DNA from: Gilliamella sp. App4-10
Lineage (GTDB): Bacteria > Pseudomonadota > Gammaproteobacteria > Enterobacterales > Orbaceae
Assembly: GCF_001690495.1 (NCBI RefSeq)
Contig: NZ_LZGS01000018.1
Span: 1 to 64,000 of the forward strand
Direction of reading: 5' to 3'
DNA: 64,000 nt
The position numbers and the translations under genes are program-made. Positions 46,894-56,822 of this stretch are shown here, in pieces. A model generated the notes under the pieces. That model searched no databases and was not told the DNA's origin. It saw only the letters and a list, made by a program, of their open reading frames with translations. Each line of letters opens with the position of its first letter. The first letter of the stretch is position 1.

Positions 46894-47254
46894 TGATTAG
46901 TACCTCAAATATAATTAATTAGCTCAAGTAACATAAAAGATAAAATAAGCGATATTTAAATTTGACCTTTTTGTTTAGGTGACGCTTTGTAAAATTATCT
47001 TTAACATTAATTAAGCATAAATAGCTTAATGGTTTGATTAATTGATGTATTGTTATATGGGAATAAAAAAATGAATTTCAAGGGATACAGAAATGAATTT
47101 TATCGCATAACTTTTGGTAAAAATTGAATTATGACCCCATCACTTTAGCAAAAATGGATATAGGAATAAATCGCTGTACTAAATTTAACCTAGCTGTCAC
47201 CTATAAAAACTAGCACTTGTCATGTTAGGTTTAAATAAGAGTCAGTTTTATTTG
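46894..47254. other. intergenic region upstream of htpG
   Basis: 361 AT-rich bases between htpG and the decayed NYN gene. The htpG promoter must be here. I see no gene, repeat or convincing heat-shock promoter motif. Confidence 0.4.
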
Positions 47255-48000
47255 TCAAAGTTTAATTCGTAACGATGATATTTTTGTATTCGGGTGTACT
47301 CTGACATTTGTTGTATGTTTTGATAATTTAATTTTCAATAAATTAATAGTTTTTATTAGGTTTAATAGCTTAGTGTAGCCATGATTTTTAACATTAAAAT
47401 TAGGTTTAGTTTTCTTAATATAGCTACCAATTTGCCTTAGTGATGCCCAACCAAGGTCATTTTCTTTTTTAACTGAATTTTTAATAAAATAAATCAACTA
47501 GACATATTTTTCATTCCTCTAGAGCTTTACGTCCAGATATATTTGAAGTTTAGTTTTTTCAATTTTAATTAAATTTTCAAGATAAATATATTTATTACAA
47601 GCTTTTATTAATGATTCAGGGATCTTATTCAATCCAAAATCATAAACAGCGATACTATTTTCTCTTATGCAAGAAGCAAGTCTAGTAAAATCGCTGTCAC
47701 TAGAGACAATACAAAAAATATTAAAGAGATTGCTATATAGTAAATCCATAGCATCAATGACAATAGCTATATCCTAGCATTGTTTCCTTTTGTGTAAGCA
47801 AACGGTTGAGTTGATGTAATGGAATGAGGTAATAATTGTTCTTTCCATTTATTATCATTTAGATGAGCTCCCATGACCCTATATGCGTTTAACACTAATG
47901 ACTCTATATTTGGCTATTTCATCAGGTAAAGATCCTATAATATCAGAAGATATATTGTTCGTATCAATAAGCACAACTAATTTTGGGGCAATTTACTCAT
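47255..48000 (-). pseudogene. decayed NYN-domain / LOTUS (OST-HTH) protein
   Basis: Reading the minus strand in three shifting frames recovers a protein of the LabA-like NYN family. From an ATG at 48000: KLVVLIDTNNISSDIIGSLP (first NYN Asp), IAKYRVISVKRI, then KWKEQLLPHSI, FAYTKGNNA, then DIAIVIDAMDLLYS, FCIVSSDSDFTRLASCIRE and IPESLIKACNKYIYLENL. After a stop a C-terminal part, LGWASLRQIGSYIKKTKPNF, matches an OST-HTH/LOTUS domain. NYN domains are PIN-like nucleases; LOTUS domains bind RNA. At least three frameshifts or stops show the gene is dead here. Confidence 0.85.
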
Positions 48001-48104
48001 TTTAGTTATTTTTCCTATAAAATTTATATGTATATTCTAGTTATTGTTATAAATGCAAAGTAATACACATAGCCATTACCTTATGATGATTGTTTTAAAT
48101 TTAA

Positions 48105-48134
48105 AAAAAAGCCTTGATAGTTCAAGGCTTTTTT
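48105..48134 (-). terminator. intrinsic terminator of the NSS transporter gene
   Basis: AAAAAAGCCTTGA pairs with TCAAGGCTTTTTT around TAGT (48105-48134), 26 bases past the stop codon at 48161. T-runs on both strands make it potentially bidirectional. Confidence 0.9.
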
Positions 48135-48160
48135 GTGAAAAATAAATTTGTAATGGTCTT

Positions 48161-49522
48161 TTATACAAAACCGTAAACCAAAATTATGATAACCGCAACA
48201 GGAACAATGTAACGAGTTAATATAGTCCAAATGCTAAACCAGACCGAGCTTAAGTTTAGCTCTTGGCGAATTAGCTTTTGATTCATCATCCAAGCACCAA
48301 ATACCACAGTACCTAATCCTGTAAGTGGTAACATGATTTTACTAGTCAGGTAATCAAGTAAATCAAAAATATTTTTACCAAATAGTTTGACTTCAGCCCA
48401 TTCATTAAATGCTAATAAACAAGCAATACCTAAAGCCCAAATAACTAAACTACTTAAAATAGTAGCTGATTTTCTACCCAATGGTGTTTTTTCTTCTAAT
48501 AATTCAACGGTTGGCTCAAGTAATGAAATTGAAGAGGTTAGCGCCGCAAAAGTTAGGAATATAAAGAATAAAACACCTAAAACAGTACCACCAGCCATAT
48601 TACCAAAGGCAATAGGTAAAGTAACAAAAATAAGACCAGGACCTTCACCAGGTTGTAAACCATTAGCAAACACGAGAGGAAATATTGCCATGCCTGATAG
48701 CATTGCTACGATGACATCTAAGATGACCACAGTGCGCGCAGTAGATAATAGATTAACATCTTTACCAAGGTATGAACCATACGCCATCATAATACCCATA
48801 CCTAAAGATAGGCTAAAGAACGCATGACCTAATGCCGCTAATACGGCAGTGCCATTAATTGCAGACCAATTTGGAGTGAATAAGAATTTAAAGGCTTCAC
48901 CAAAAGATGGCCCACTCACATAGGCAGCATACCCAACTAATGCTAATAGTAATACCCCTAGACCAGGCATCATAATTTTACAGGCCCGTTCTAAACCGGC
49001 TCCCACCCCCATAGCAACGATAGATGCGGTGGCAAACATAAATACGGTGTGCCAAGTTAATAAATGGCTTACGTTACCAAGAAAGTTATCAAAAATTTGG
49101 CCTGTAACTTCACCATGAGCACCTTCGAAAGTACCTTGTGCGGCTAAAACAATGTAATCTGTCGCCCAACCACCAATAACACTATAAAATGACAGAATTA
49201 AAAATGAACCCACTACGCCAATGATACCTACCCAACGCCATGATTTAGAACGACCTTCAGAAACAGCTACATCCTCCATAGTATGAATTGGATTTTTTTG
49301 CCCACGACGACCAATTAACCATTCTAAAACTAAAATTGGCAAGCCAATAACAAACATAAAAAGTAAATAGGTAAGCACAAACGCAGAGCCGCCCATTTCA
49401 CCGGCCATATATGGGAATTTCCAAATGTTACCCAAACCAACAGCAGACCCGGCTGCGGCAAGCATAAAACCCATGCGCGAGCTCCATTGTGAGTGACTTT
49501 TTTTCATAGTATCAGTACTCAT
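48161..49522 (-). CDS. NSS-family sodium-dependent amino acid transporter
   Basis: 453 residues with eleven to twelve membrane segments. SRMGFMLAAAGSAVGLGNIWKFPY is the unwound TM1 region of neurotransmitter:sodium symporters, with the Na1/Na2 and substrate contacts (LeuT, MhsT, TnaT relatives). GHAFFSLSLGMGIMMAYGSY corresponds to TM6 and SSISLLEPTVELLEE to the TM8 region. The substrate is probably a neutral, aromatic or branched amino acid but cannot be set from sequence. AAGGA precedes the ATG. Monocistronic. Confidence 0.9.
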   Translation of the reverse strand: MSTDTMKKSHSQWSSRMGFMLAAAGSAVGLGNIWKFPYMAGEMGGSAFVLTYLLFMFVIGLPILVLEWLIGRRGQKNPIHTMEDVAVSEGRSKSWRWVGIIGVVGSFLILSFYSVIGGWATDYIVLAAQGTFEGAHGEVTGQIFDNFLGNVSHLLTWHTVFMFATASIVAMGVGAGLERACKIMMPGLGVLLLALVGYAAYVSGPSFGEAFKFLFTPNWSAINGTAVLAALGHAFFSLSLGMGIMMAYGSYLGKDVNLLSTARTVVILDVIVAMLSGMAIFPLVFANGLQPGEGPGLIFVTLPIAFGNMAGGTVLGVLFFIFLTFAALTSSISLLEPTVELLEEKTPLGRKSATILSSLVIWALGIACLLAFNEWAEVKLFGKNIFDLLDYLTSKIMLPLTGLGTVVFGAWMMNQKLIRQELNLSSVWFSIWTILTRYIVPVAVIIILVYGFV

Positions 49523-49886
49523 TAATATTTTTCCTTTAATCTCAATTAGTTTAATTTAGCGTTGTGAAAAAAGTGTGCCTTTTATAAGTGAATTTTTAAT
49601 CATGCCATGAAATAAGGCTATAAACAAGATTTCATTAGGTTATTAGTTATGTCTGTATAAAAATTTAGCGAGTAGTAATAAACTATATTCATTTTTAAGA
49701 CAATTGTATTAATTTCTGAGCATATTAAATATTTTTAATATACCCAAAAGAAAAATAATTAAACGGCTAATCTTGTTTGATATGCCATTTTTAAAAGCAG
49801 AAAAGAATTATTAGAGCTATTTATTGATAATTACAAGCACATAGCATATAGTTGCTTTCAGCTTTTATTGATATTAAAGAGTTTCT
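49523..49886. other. divergent intergenic region transporter / ubiG
   Basis: 364 AT-rich bases holding the leftward transporter promoter and rightward ubiG promoter. No operator, hairpin or small gene I can support. Confidence 0.4.
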
Positions 49887-50597
49887 ATGTCACAAAATAT
49901 CGACCAAAATGAAATCGACAAATTTTCACGACTTGCCGCCGATTGGTGGAATCCAAATGGCAAATGCAAACCATTACACATAATTAATCCACTACGTGTG
50001 GATTATGTAAAACAAAAATGCGGATCATTGACTAACAAAACCGTGCTTGATGTTGGCTGTGGTGGTGGTATTTTGTCTGAAAGTCTAGCAAAATTAGGAG
50101 CGAATGTTACCGCTATTGATCTTGCTGATGAATCGCTTGCCATTGCCAAAATACATGCCTCGCAAAATGGTCTTTCGATTGATTATCAAAAACAAACGGT
50201 TGAAGATCATGCACAACAACATCCATCCCAATATGATGTTATTACTTGCATGGAGTTATTAGAACATGTGCCTGATCCGTTTTCTGTCATACAAGCTTGC
50301 GCAAAATTGTTAAAACCTGGTGGAAAACTATTTTTATCGACTATTAACCGCAATCATAAGGCCAAATTGCTATTAATTTATGGAGCAGAATATATTGCAC
50401 GGCTAGTGCCTAAAGGCACGCACGACTTTAATCGCTTTATTCGTCCGTCAGAATTGATGGTTTGGGTTGAGCAAGCAAAATTGGACGTGCAGGCTATTGT
50501 TGGTATGGAATATCATTTATTTAAAAATCAATTTAAATTAAGTTCAAATGTAGATGTAAATTATATATTAATGGCACAAAAATCAGATTTATTCTAA
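49887..50597 (+). CDS. ubiG: ubiquinone biosynthesis O-methyltransferase
   Basis: 236 residues (E. coli 240). It carries out both O-methylations of ubiquinone biosynthesis with S-adenosylmethionine. SAM-binding motif I is VLDVGCGGGILSESLAKLG; DVITCMELLEHVPDP and LKPGGKLFLSTINRN follow. The N-terminal FSRLAADWWNPNGKCKPLH is characteristic of UbiG. KARLVPKGTHDFNRFI-type sequence (ARLVPKGTHDFNRFIRPSE) forms the membrane-contact region. It shows the organism makes ubiquinone, so respires at least partly. Confidence 0.96.
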   Translation: MSQNIDQNEIDKFSRLAADWWNPNGKCKPLHIINPLRVDYVKQKCGSLTNKTVLDVGCGGGILSESLAKLGANVTAIDLADESLAIAKIHASQNGLSIDYQKQTVEDHAQQHPSQYDVITCMELLEHVPDPFSVIQACAKLLKPGGKLFLSTINRNHKAKLLLIYGAEYIARLVPKGTHDFNRFIRPSELMVWVEQAKLDVQAIVGMEYHLFKNQFKLSSNVDVNYILMAQKSDLF

Positions 50598-50709
50598 AAA
50601 TGTGATCAAATTCTCAATTTAGATATTTTTCCCAGTATTTTTTTTTAAATCTTCTATAATTTTGCATGTTACCGATAACACGGATTATTTTATTTTAGAG
50701 GGATTATTT

Positions 50710-52032
50710 ATGCCGTTAATAATAATTGCTATTGGTGTAGCATTGCTACTTATTTTGATGTTACCGCTTCGCGTCAATGGCTTTATTGCTCTTATTTTAG
50801 TTGCACTCAGTGTTGGTGTAATGGAAGGTATGCCGGTTATGGATGTCGTAAAGTCAATTAAAAATGGGGTAGGCGGCACACTCGGTAGTTTAGCCTTAAT
50901 TATGGGCTTTGGGGCAATGTTAGGAAAACTATTAGCCGATTGTGGTGGAGCGCAACGTATCGCAACAACGCTTATTGAAACATTTGGTGATAAAAAAATT
51001 CAATGGGCTGTTACACTTACAGGTTTTATTGTTGGTTTTGCACTTTTTTATGAGGTAGGCTTTGTTTTATTATTACCATTAGTCTTAACCATCGCTGCCA
51101 CGTTACGAATATCACCATTATATATTGGTATTCCTATGGCTGCCGCTTTATCTGTCACTCATGGATTTTTACCTCCACATCCAGGCCCAACCGCAATTGC
51201 CGAAATTTTTAAAGCCGATATGGGGCGAACCTTACTCTATGGTACTATCATTGGCATTCCGACGGTAATTTTAGCCGGACCTGTATTAACAAAATTACCA
51301 TTTATTCGTGTAATTAATCATCCAATTGAAGAAGGTTTATATAACTCTAAAAAATTCACTGATGATCAAATGCCTAGCTTTGCTGTGAGTGTCTTTACTG
51401 CCTTAATTCCTGTTATTTTAATGTCGATTCGTGCAGTTTGCGATATGACTTTAGATAAAGGACATCCAGTATTACCTTATGTAGAATTTTTGGGCGATCC
51501 AGTCATTGCAACTTTAATTTCAGTGTTAGTCGCAGTATTTACCTTTGGGATTTTACGCGGTCGTTCCATGGCTGAAGTTAATTCAACTTTGGTTGATTCA
51601 ATCAAAATTATCTCTATGATGCTATTAATTATTGGTGGTGGTGGTGCATTTAAGCAAGTACTTGTCGATAGTGGTGTCAAGGTTTACATTGAACAGATGA
51701 TGCATTCGTCGAATGTATCGCCGATTGTCATGGCGTGGTTAATTGCTGCATTGCTGCGTTTAGCGCTTGGTTCTGCAACTGTGGCCGCATTGACAGCAGG
51801 TGGCATCGTGTTCCCTTTAATTGCTTCAACAGGGGTAAGCCCTGAACTTATGGTGATTGCAACAGGTGCCGGTAGTGTTGTGTTTTCACACGTAAATGAT
51901 CCTGGCTTTTGGTTGTTTAAAGAATACTTCAACTTAAGTATTACTGAAACCATGAAATCATGGTCATTATTAGAAACAGTGATTTCAGTTTGTGGATTAG
52001 TAGGATGTTTAGTTATTAATATGTTTATTTAA
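50710..52032 (+). CDS. gntT: GntP-family gluconate:H+ symporter
   Basis: 440 residues from the ATG at 50710, which has GAGGG nine bases upstream; an in-frame ATG at 50662 would add 16 residues not found in the family. About twelve to fourteen membrane segments. GGTLGSLALIMGFGAMLGKLLADCGGAQRIA, seen here as its parts GFGAMLGKLLADCGGAQRIA and FLPPHPGPTAIAEIFKADMG, matches E. coli GntT closely, as do FKQVLVDSGV and FSHVNDPGFWLFKEYFN. High-affinity gluconate uptake is most likely. No gluconokinase or gntR in the window; gnd is 37 kb away. Confidence 0.9.
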   Translation: MPLIIIAIGVALLLILMLPLRVNGFIALILVALSVGVMEGMPVMDVVKSIKNGVGGTLGSLALIMGFGAMLGKLLADCGGAQRIATTLIETFGDKKIQWAVTLTGFIVGFALFYEVGFVLLLPLVLTIAATLRISPLYIGIPMAAALSVTHGFLPPHPGPTAIAEIFKADMGRTLLYGTIIGIPTVILAGPVLTKLPFIRVINHPIEEGLYNSKKFTDDQMPSFAVSVFTALIPVILMSIRAVCDMTLDKGHPVLPYVEFLGDPVIATLISVLVAVFTFGILRGRSMAEVNSTLVDSIKIISMMLLIIGGGGAFKQVLVDSGVKVYIEQMMHSSNVSPIVMAWLIAALLRLALGSATVAALTAGGIVFPLIASTGVSPELMVIATGAGSVVFSHVNDPGFWLFKEYFNLSITETMKSWSLLETVISVCGLVGCLVINMFI

Positions 52033-52062
52033 TAGAACTACTACTTCAGTACTTAATTTTTG

Positions 52063-52091
52063 CCTCATCAGTTTTCATTTAATTGGTGAGG
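52063..52091 (+). terminator. intrinsic terminator of gntT
   Basis: CCTCATCA (52063-52070) pairs with TGGTGAGG (52084-52091) with one G-U pair, followed by TTCTTTC. It lies 30 bases past the stop codon. Confidence 0.7.
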
Positions 52092-52245
52092 TTCTTTCAA
52101 TCTATCTTTATTTAATCTGAATTCATTTTATTGGCTATCTTTTCATTCGAATAAAAAAATAAATTCCACTAGCCTTTTGAGTTAAAAGTAAGTAGAATTC
52201 CTCGGCAATATTTTATCAACAATCCAACCAGTGGTGAATATTGTC

Positions 52246-53706
52246 ATGTCTCGTATAGTTAAAGAAGCTCTCACGTTTGACGACGTGTTATTAGTCCCAG
52301 CTCAATCAACGGTATTACCGAACACAGCTGATATTCGTACTCAACTTACCCAAACAATTAAATTAAATATTCCAATGCTCTCAGCTGCAATGGATACAGT
52401 GACCGAATCTGAATTAGCCATCGCGCTAGCGCAAGAGGGTGGCATTGGTTTTATTCACAAAAATATGTCAATTGAAAGCCAAGCCAACCATGTAAGACGA
52501 GTTAAAAAGCACGAAAGCGGCATTGTACAAGATCCTGTATCAGTCTTACCAACCGCAACCCTACAACAAGTTACCGATCTAGCTAAAGAATATGGCTTTG
52601 CTGGTTTTCCGGTTGTGACTGAAACTCAAGAACTAGTTGGTATTATTACCGCACGCGATATCCGATTTGCAACTGACCTATCTTTACCTGTTACCGCTGT
52701 GATGACACCAAAAGAACGGTTAGTGACTGTAAATGAAGGTGAACAACGTGAAATCGTGCTGCAAAAAATGCATGAACACCGTGTTGAAAAAGTGCTCGTT
52801 GTTGATGCTCGATTCCACCTAAAAGGCATGATCACCGTTAAAGATTACAATAAAGCGGAACAAAAGCCTAATGCTTGTAAAGACGAAAAAGGGCGCTTGC
52901 GCGTGGGTGCCGCTGTTGGCGCAGCAGCAGGGAACGAAGAACGCATTGCTGCATTAGTTGAAGCGGGTGTTGATGTATTATTAATTGATTCATCACACGG
53001 CCATTCGCAAGGTGTGCTTGAACGTATTGGCCAAGCAAGAAATGCTTATCCTGATTTACAAATCATTGGCGGTAATGTAGCTACCAGTGAAGGCGCTAAA
53101 GCCCTTATTGATGCAGGCGTTAGCGCTGTTAAAGTGGGGATTGGTCCCGGTTCAATTTGTACAACACGCATTGTTACTGGCGTTGGTGTACCGCAAATTA
53201 GTGCTATTATGGACGCTGTTGAAGTGGCACAAAAACACAATATCCCTGTTATTGCAGATGGTGGAATTCGCTATTCAGGTGACATCGCCAAAGCTATCGC
53301 AGCAGGTGCTTCTTGTGTGATGGTTGGATCAATGTTTGCCGGTACGGAAGAAGCCCCAGGCGAAATTGAGCTATTCCAAGGTAGAGCGTATAAATCATAT
53401 CGCGGAATGGGATCGCTTGGCGCAATGGCAAAAGGATCTTCTGATCGCTACTTCCAAACTGACAATGCTGCCGACAAACTTGTACCAGAAGGTATAGAAG
53501 GGCGCATTGCCTATAAAGGACCATTAAAAGAGATTGTTCACCAGCAGATGGGGGGATTAAGATCTTGCATGGGATTAACTGGCTGCGCAACAATTGATGA
53601 ATTAAGAACTAAATCCAAATTTTATCGTATTACTGGTGCAGGAATGAAAGAAAGTCATGTACATGATGTACTAATTACCAAAGAGCCACCTAATTATAGA
53701 GCATGA
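52246..53706 (+). CDS. guaB: inosine-5'-monophosphate dehydrogenase
   Basis: 486 residues (E. coli 488). It oxidises IMP to XMP, the first GMP-specific step. TIM barrel with two inserted CBS domains (about 90-205: [35 protein letters not shown]). The catalytic Cys is in [15 protein letters not shown] and the mobile flap is [10 protein letters not shown]. Start: the ATG at 52246 begins [15 protein letters not shown] as in the family, with GGTGA upstream; an in-frame start at 52231 is less likely. guaA does not follow, unlike the E. coli guaBA operon; a terminator closes the transcript. Confidence 0.97.
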   Translation: MSRIVKEALTFDDVLLVPAQSTVLPNTADIRTQLTQTIKLNIPMLSAAMDTVTESELAIALAQEGGIGFIHKNMSIESQANHVRRVKKHESGIVQDPVSVLPTATLQQVTDLAKEYGFAGFPVVTETQELVGIITARDIRFATDLSLPVTAVMTPKERLVTVNEGEQREIVLQKMHEHRVEKVLVVDARFHLKGMITVKDYNKAEQKPNACKDEKGRLRVGAAVGAAAGNEERIAALVEAGVDVLLIDSSHGHSQGVLERIGQARNAYPDLQIIGGNVATSEGAKALIDAGVSAVKVGIGPGSICTTRIVTGVGVPQISAIMDAVEVAQKHNIPVIADGGIRYSGDIAKAIAAGASCVMVGSMFAGTEEAPGEIELFQGRAYKSYRGMGSLGAMAKGSSDRYFQTDNAADKLVPEGIEGRIAYKGPLKEIVHQQMGGLRSCMGLTGCATIDELRTKSKFYRITGAGMKESHVHDVLITKEPPNYRA

Positions 53707-53710
53707 GCTT

Positions 53711-53736
53711 AAAAAAGGGGGAATTTTCCCTTTTTT
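53711..53736 (+). terminator. intrinsic terminator of guaB
   Basis: AAAAAAGGG (53711-53719) pairs with CCCTTTTTT (53728-53736), four bases after the guaB stop codon. Confidence 0.85.
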
Positions 53737-54092
53737 GATCTTCTCTTTCAGGAATTTTTATTTTTCATAAAAAAGAATAAAAACAAATAAAATCAATTGC
53801 TTTCCTGAACACTTTTTATAGAAAACACTCTAATTTTTTATGATGGTCAAATCTTATTTTAGGTGGGTAAGGTTTGAATGCTTGAGCTTTTGATGTAAAA
53901 ATAGCTACAATTATCCTGCCGAATTCAGAGATTTTTTTGCAAAATCCCCTGATATCCGAAGCATAGCTTAGGAATGGAGTCTGAGACACCCTATTGGCTC
54001 TTTTTGATGCCCATTAGTTGAAACATAGCCACGCCAAATATTAATGCTTGACGTGGCTATGTATATTCAGTAACCCGAAAAGTAGGGTACTT
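53737..54092. other. intergenic region guaB / pssA with hairpin
   Basis: 356 bases between convergent transcripts. CATAGCCACG (54024-54033) pairs with CGTGGCTATG (54052-54061); it lies 31 bases past the pssA stop on the minus strand and may be the pssA terminator, though no T-run follows. The rest is AT-rich with no gene visible. Confidence 0.5.
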
Positions 54093-55448
54093 TTATAGCA
54101 ACCGCTTAATAATTCTATCCACTTTTATTCGACTAAGTCGTTTTATTAATTTATGGACTTGGCTTGGATAAAATTGGCTCGCTTGGATTTGTTGAAAGTG
54201 CGTAACCAAAGTGGTTTTTTGGCGAATAGTATTAAGTTCTTGGTTGAATTTGTTACTTAATTCTTGTTTTGGGTCGTGTATTAGTATACCGTTTTCAAGG
54301 TCAAGTCGCCATGCCCGTGGGTTTAGGTTGTTACCAGTTATAAGTACCCATTTATTATCTACCCAGATGCCTTTAAGGTGATAGGTTTGCTGTCCGTCCT
54401 TCCACAAGCGTATGATGAGTTGTTCTTTATCTATAAAGGATTGCAAGCGCTCAATAAAGCTTCTTAAGTTGATTTCGTATAAATAGGGTAGTCCACCTGA
54501 TATATTAAAAGGTTGGTCTGGTGGAATATAAAAGTCGTTAGCTTCTTTGTCGCCAATAATAAGTTCGACTTGGCGTCCCTTGCGTAGTAGGCGAATAATA
54601 TCGCGCACTAAAATGCTCGGCAAATTAAAGTAAGGTGTGCAAAAAGTGACTTTTTGTTCTGTTACGTTAATTAGGTTATGAATAATTTTATTTAATGCGT
54701 TATTGCGTCCAAGTCCCATAATTGGCGCAACCGATAAAGTTTGGTTGTTGGTATTGGCACTGTATTGATAGCTGGCATCCATTAAATGCTGGCGTAGGAT
54801 TTTTATTTCGGATTTGATTTGTTTACGTGTTTTGTTTGTGCCGGTATTAAGCAGTTGGAGAGCTTGATATGATAAAAAGTGGTCGTGAATAAACTGCACC
54901 ATGCTATCAGCTAATAACCTGTTAGTGATAAAGTGGTAACGGTCGTAACGATATTTATCATGTTTGTGTAAATAAACATTATTAATGCTGGCACCGCTGT
55001 AAATGACAGTGTCATCAATAATAAATCCTTTAAGATGTAATACGCCAAGCACTTCACGGCGATTAACTGGAACGCCATAAATGGGAATATCAATGTTGGG
55101 GTGTTGCTGTCTTAGTTGGTAATAATAATTGGCATTGGTATGGGCTTTGTCTTCCCCAATTCGTCCTCGCTGTGCACGGTGCCAATCAACAAATATTTTG
55201 ATATCTAAATTTGGACGTTGTTGTTTTATTTGATACAGTTCATTAAGAATTTCTTGACCTGCTTCGTCTTGCTCCAAATAGAGCGCAACAATATAAATAC
55301 GGTGCTGGGCTTTTTTTATACTTTCAATTAAAGCCAGTCGGTACGCTTTAGGATCATAGCAGATATGGTATTGTTCGGCATCTTGCTGAATTTTGGCTAA
55401 TTCATCAAGATGCTTTTGATGATTATATTTTATAAATGGTATTCTCAT
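54093..55448 (-). CDS. pssA: phosphatidylserine synthase (phospholipase D type)
   Basis: 451 residues, exactly the length of E. coli PssA. It makes phosphatidylserine from CDP-diacylglycerol and serine, the first step to phosphatidylethanolamine. Two HKD motifs of the phospholipase D superfamily are visible: GVLHLKGFIIDD near residue 140 and TYHLKGIWVDN near 360. DWHRAQRGRIG, DKYRYDRYH and LITGNNLNPRAWRLDLENGILIHDP match the enteric enzyme. The basic C-terminus (KLIKRLSRIKVDRIIKRLL) fits its ribosome or membrane association. Monocistronic. Confidence 0.95.
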   Translation of the reverse strand: MRIPFIKYNHQKHLDELAKIQQDAEQYHICYDPKAYRLALIESIKKAQHRIYIVALYLEQDEAGQEILNELYQIKQQRPNLDIKIFVDWHRAQRGRIGEDKAHTNANYYYQLRQQHPNIDIPIYGVPVNRREVLGVLHLKGFIIDDTVIYSGASINNVYLHKHDKYRYDRYHFITNRLLADSMVQFIHDHFLSYQALQLLNTGTNKTRKQIKSEIKILRQHLMDASYQYSANTNNQTLSVAPIMGLGRNNALNKIIHNLINVTEQKVTFCTPYFNLPSILVRDIIRLLRKGRQVELIIGDKEANDFYIPPDQPFNISGGLPYLYEINLRSFIERLQSFIDKEQLIIRLWKDGQQTYHLKGIWVDNKWVLITGNNLNPRAWRLDLENGILIHDPKQELSNKFNQELNTIRQKTTLVTHFQQIQASQFYPSQVHKLIKRLSRIKVDRIIKRLL

Positions 55449-55659
55449 GATTTATTTATCATTATAACTGGCAAGTTACTTTAAAATTTTGTTCTTCTAA
55501 TGTAACATAAGTAAAGCCAGAAAAATAACACTCCTTTTAAATTATGTGCATTTTGACTAAGTTGCTTTAGCGTTAAGTGTGCTATTTAATTAAGTCATAT
55601 TCCGCCGCTTACGCCTCTAGCAACTTGTTTATGCTTTATTATCTATGATGATAAATGGT

Positions 55660-56712
55660 TTAAGATTGTTCATCAACCCATGTTTGAATTATTTTATAAG
55701 TTAATGCTAGCACTACTGGACCAATAAATAATCCCATTATACCAAAACCCAGTAAACCACCAATTACGCCAAATAAGATGAGTAGAAACGGTAAGTTGGC
55801 GCCTTTTTTTATTAAGTAAGCTCGCATTACACTATCTAAAGTTGTTAAGATGATTGCAACAATAATTAATACGATACCAGCAATGGTGTTGCTTGTCCAA
55901 AATTGCCAAAAGCTAGATCCTAGCATAACAACCACTGGGCCAATTTGTGCCACACAGCAAATAAATAAGATTAAAGTTAACACCCCCGGTAGTGGCATAT
56001 TGGTTAATATAAAACTTACCCCTCCTATTAAAGCTAAGGTGATGGCGGTAACCACAACACCAAGTGCCACTGCGCGAATGGATTGCCCTGCTAATGTAAC
56101 GGTGATTGCGCCGTATTGTTTTGATAATCGGTTGGCTAATAAGTAGACGTACTTGGTGATATTTTCGCCTTTTAAAAATAAGAGTAGACTAAAAATAATC
56201 ATCACTCCAGCATGAAAAATGAATATGCCAATGTTGGTAGCTTGGGCAAGTAGCCAGCCTATCATGGTGCCAATATAAGGTTGTATGCTCGAAACTAAAT
56301 CAGAACCATCAGTTTGAATCAGATTTAACCATTTTTGGTGTAGTTCGGGGCCAAAAGCTGGTAGGCTGTCAAGCCACTCAAGCGTTGGTAGCTTTTGATG
56401 TGATAGTGTTTTTGCCCATTCAATAAGGTGATGACCATTTTGTGCTACCGAACTAATAATTAATATAAAAGGTATAATACAAACAAACGCTAATATTAGT
56501 GCCATTACCAGTACTGACAACCAGCGTTTGTTAAACATCTTTTGTTGAATTTTTATCATTAATGGCCAAGTGGCAATCACCACCATTACCGCCCAGAAGA
56601 ATCCAAATAAGAAAACTTCAACAACACGATAGGTAATAATGATTAGCAACCCAATAATTAACAGGTTTAAAATAAGCTTAAGTAAATCTGTAGTGTTTTT
56701 TTCTACTGGCAT
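55660..56712 (-). CDS. ydiK: AI-2E family transporter YdiK
   Basis: 350 residues with about eight membrane segments, resembling E. coli YdiK (370). FGFFWAVMVVIATWPLMIKIQ near the N-terminus and ILFGVIGGLLGFGIMGLFIGPVV near the C-terminus are hallmark AI-2E/PerM family segments. The family includes putative exporters of autoinducer or other small molecules and Na+/H+ antiporters; YdiK itself has no proven substrate. Divergent from the ecotin gene with about 110 bases between. Confidence 0.88.
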   Translation of the reverse strand: MPVEKNTTDLLKLILNLLIIGLLIIITYRVVEVFLFGFFWAVMVVIATWPLMIKIQQKMFNKRWLSVLVMALILAFVCIIPFILIISSVAQNGHHLIEWAKTLSHQKLPTLEWLDSLPAFGPELHQKWLNLIQTDGSDLVSSIQPYIGTMIGWLLAQATNIGIFIFHAGVMIIFSLLLFLKGENITKYVYLLANRLSKQYGAITVTLAGQSIRAVALGVVVTAITLALIGGVSFILTNMPLPGVLTLILFICCVAQIGPVVVMLGSSFWQFWTSNTIAGIVLIIVAIILTTLDSVMRAYLIKKGANLPFLLILFGVIGGLLGFGIMGLFIGPVVLALTYKIIQTWVDEQS

Positions 56713-56822
56713 TTTGGCACCATATTTATTAATCTAGATAGCGTTATTATACGCATTATCACTGAAAATTAATACGATGGTGCGATAGTGCTTATGATTA
56801 ATTATTTTAATGGAGATTTCAA

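Noticed and set aside
46894-46990. Sigma-32 heat-shock promoter for htpG
   Set aside because: A weak CTTGAG-like element occurs, but no CCCCAT-type -10 at a suitable distance.
47255-47749. Two short minus-strand frames as independent small genes
   Set aside because: They are consecutive pieces of one NYN-LOTUS protein, and further pieces continue upstream in other frames.
48387-48827. Plus-strand frame of 146 codons opposite the NSS transporter
   Set aside because: It is antisense to a clearly coding, conserved membrane protein; its composition reflects the complement of hydrophobic codons.
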